Shown in pieces: positions 4,870 through 6,041 of a stretch of DNA of 6,041 nucleotides. The first letter of the stretch is position 1, and the number at the start of each line of letters is the position of its first letter. The position numbers and the translations under genes were made by a program. The DNA comes from Candidatus Firestoneibacteriota bacterium (GTDB lineage: Bacteria > Oederibacteriota > JAAXVQ01): positions 1-6,041 of the forward strand of contig JAAXVQ010000140.1 of assembly GCA_013335425.1 (NCBI GenBank), written 5' to 3'. Below the pieces are notes generated by a model that was not told the origin of the DNA, ran no database searches, and saw only the letters and a list, made by a program, of their open reading frames with translations.

Positions 4870-6041
4870 GAAAATTTGTTCAAATTTGTCTTCAATTGCT
4901 CCAATTTCTGCCGGTAGTCCGCAAGCTTGGCGCGTTCAGCTTCCACTACCGGCGCGGGCGCTTTGTTGACAAAATCCCCTTGGAGTTTGGCTTCCAGGCG
5001 CTCCACGGCTTTTTCCAAATTGGCAATTTCCTTTTCCAACCGTCCGCGCTCCTTGTCCAGGTCTATCAACCCTTCCAGAGGCATCAACAATTCCATCCCT
5101 GCCACGACTGCCATTGCCGAAAGTTTTGGTTTTTGTGCCCCGGCATCCACGATCAAGTCGGACAATTTAAGCAAATTACGTAAGACCTGAGCATGACGTT
5201 TCACGGCCCCGCCATGTTCCTCGCCCAGGGGACGGATAATGAGGGTGACTTGTTGTGCGGGCGGCACATTCATTTCACCCCGGATATTGCGCACGGCATA
5301 AATGATGTCCCGCAAAACTTCCAGGTCGCTCTCAACCTCGGGTTGCCGCCTGCCCGGCTCGGAAACCGGCCAGGCAGATTTCATCAAAAAGTCGCGTTTC
5401 CCCGGCAATTGCGCCCAAATCTCCTCCGTAATAAATGGCACAAACGGATGCAGCAGGCGGAGAATTTCCTCGAGTACCCGCAGTAGATAATATTGCGCCT
5501 GCTGTTTTCCGGCGGCTTCGCCATAAAGGCGCAGTTTGAGAAGCTCCACGTACCAATCGCAAAAATCTTTCCAGACAAAATCATACAGCGTTAAGGCCGC
5601 TTCCCCGAAACGATACCCTTCCAGCGAGCGGTCGACGGCGGCCACGGTTGCCTCCAGCCGCGATAAAATCCATTGATCGGCGAAATCCGGTTGCGGCCTC
5701 CCCGCCGGTGCCGCATAGCCTTCCAGGTTCATGAGGGCAAACCGGGCCGCATTCCAAATCTTGTTCATAAAATTGCGCGAAGATTCCAAACGATCGGGCG
5801 TGAAGGCCACGTAACGGCTATGATTCTCGATGGCCGCCATAGTAAAACGCAGGCCGTCGGCGCCGGTATGCACCATGATATCGAGCGGGTCCACGGTGTT
5901 GCCCTTGGACTTGCTCATCTTTTTACCCTCGGCATCGCCGACCAAGGAATTGATGCAAACGTGATGAAACGGCACATCCCCCATGAATTTCAGGCCCAGC
6001 ATGGCCATGCGCGCCACCCAGAAGAAAATGATGTCCCAGGA
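4866..6041 (-). CDS. valS: Valyl-tRNA synthetase, C-terminal part (cut by window edge)
   Basis: Charges tRNA-Val with valine; class I synthetase, cytosolic. 391 residues are visible, in frame to the right edge; the N-terminal Rossmann half with HIGH and the editing domain lie outside. The fragment opens with SWDIIFFWVARMAML, then the ATP-binding loop GKKMSKSKGN at 39-48 (KMSKS at 41-45), followed by DPLDIM. The helical anticodon-binding domain follows (LSRLEATV, DFCDWYVELLKLRLYG, LLHPFVPFITEEIWAQLP). The last 65 or so residues form the ValRS tRNA-binding coiled-coil arm (LDKERGRLEKEIANLEKAVE, then FVNKAPAPVVEAERAKL), which separates it from IleRS and LeuRS. It appears intact to the TAG stop, which sits inside a 12-bp-arm palindrome. 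It is the first visible gene of the operon with nadC, birA and coaX. Confidence 0.97.
   Translation of the reverse strand, partial: SWDIIFFWVARMAMLGLKFMGDVPFHHVCINSLVGDAEGKKMSKSKGNTVDPLDIMVHTGADGLRFTMAAIENHSRYVAFTPDRLESSRNFMNKIWNAARFALMNLEGYAAPAGRPQPDFADQWILSRLEATVAAVDRSLEGYRFGEAALTLYDFVWKDFCDWYVELLKLRLYGEAAGKQQAQYYLLRVLEEILRLLHPFVPFITEEIWAQLPGKRDFLMKSAWPVSEPGRRQPEVESDLEVLRDIIYAVRNIRGEMNVPPAQQVTLIIRPLGEEHGGAVKRHAQVLRNLLKLSDLIVDAGAQKPKLSAMAVVAGMELLMPLEGLIDLDKERGRLEKEIANLEKAVERLEAKLQGDFVNKAPAPVVEAERAKLADYRQKLEQLKTNLNKFS

Noticed and set aside
4814..4870. Riboswitch or biotin/NAD operator upstream of nadC
   Set aside because: The 49-nt gap is almost filled by the palindrome and ribosome site. 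No BirA-type operator or known riboswitch core was recognised.
4467..4969. Overlapping plus-strand frames opposite nadC and the valS end
   Set aside because: They are antisense to two clearly recognised enzymes and cross the palindrome; no motifs or ribosome sites support them.

Overview
This window is ordinary bacterial chromosome with every recognisable gene on the minus strand, so transcription runs from high to low coordinates. Base composition looks like the mid-50s percent GC by eye. The signal peptide on one product, the FIST/kinase-type sensory pair and the compact housekeeping operon suggest a Gram-negative, non-model (perhaps uncultured) bacterium. I cannot place the phylum from this sequence. 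No tRNA, rRNA, CRISPR array, transposase or phage gene is visible.

Reading in the direction of transcription, the right end (6041 to 2145) is a tight metabolic operon. It holds the C-terminal part of valyl-tRNA synthetase (valS), then quinolinate phosphoribosyltransferase (nadC), a full-length biotin protein ligase with an N-terminal helix-turn-helix (birA) and type III pantothenate kinase (coaX). These make or attach cofactors: NadC feeds NAD synthesis, BirA attaches biotin to carboxylases, and CoaX starts coenzyme A synthesis. Spacers are short: 49 nt, 3 nt, 56 nt, then a 4-nt overlap. The next gene overlaps coaX in an ATGA arrangement. It encodes a small exported protein with a TlpA/thioredoxin-like outline but no CxxC active site.

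From 1602 to 1324 lies a 279-nt spacer rich in inverted repeats, including a perfect 11-bp stem with a 3-nt loop. A plausible promoter sits at its far end. After it comes a sensory unit: a complete FIST-domain protein (163-1323) and, 12 nt downstream, the first 50 codons of a protein that looks like the N-terminus of a sensor kinase (1-150, cut by the window edge).

I found no clearly new multi-gene system. The points most worth a second look are a perfect 12-bp-arm palindrome that contains the valS stop codon, the hairpin-rich spacer, the cysteine-less TlpA-like protein, the Asp-to-Asn change in the first motif of CoaX, and the FIST/kinase pair.
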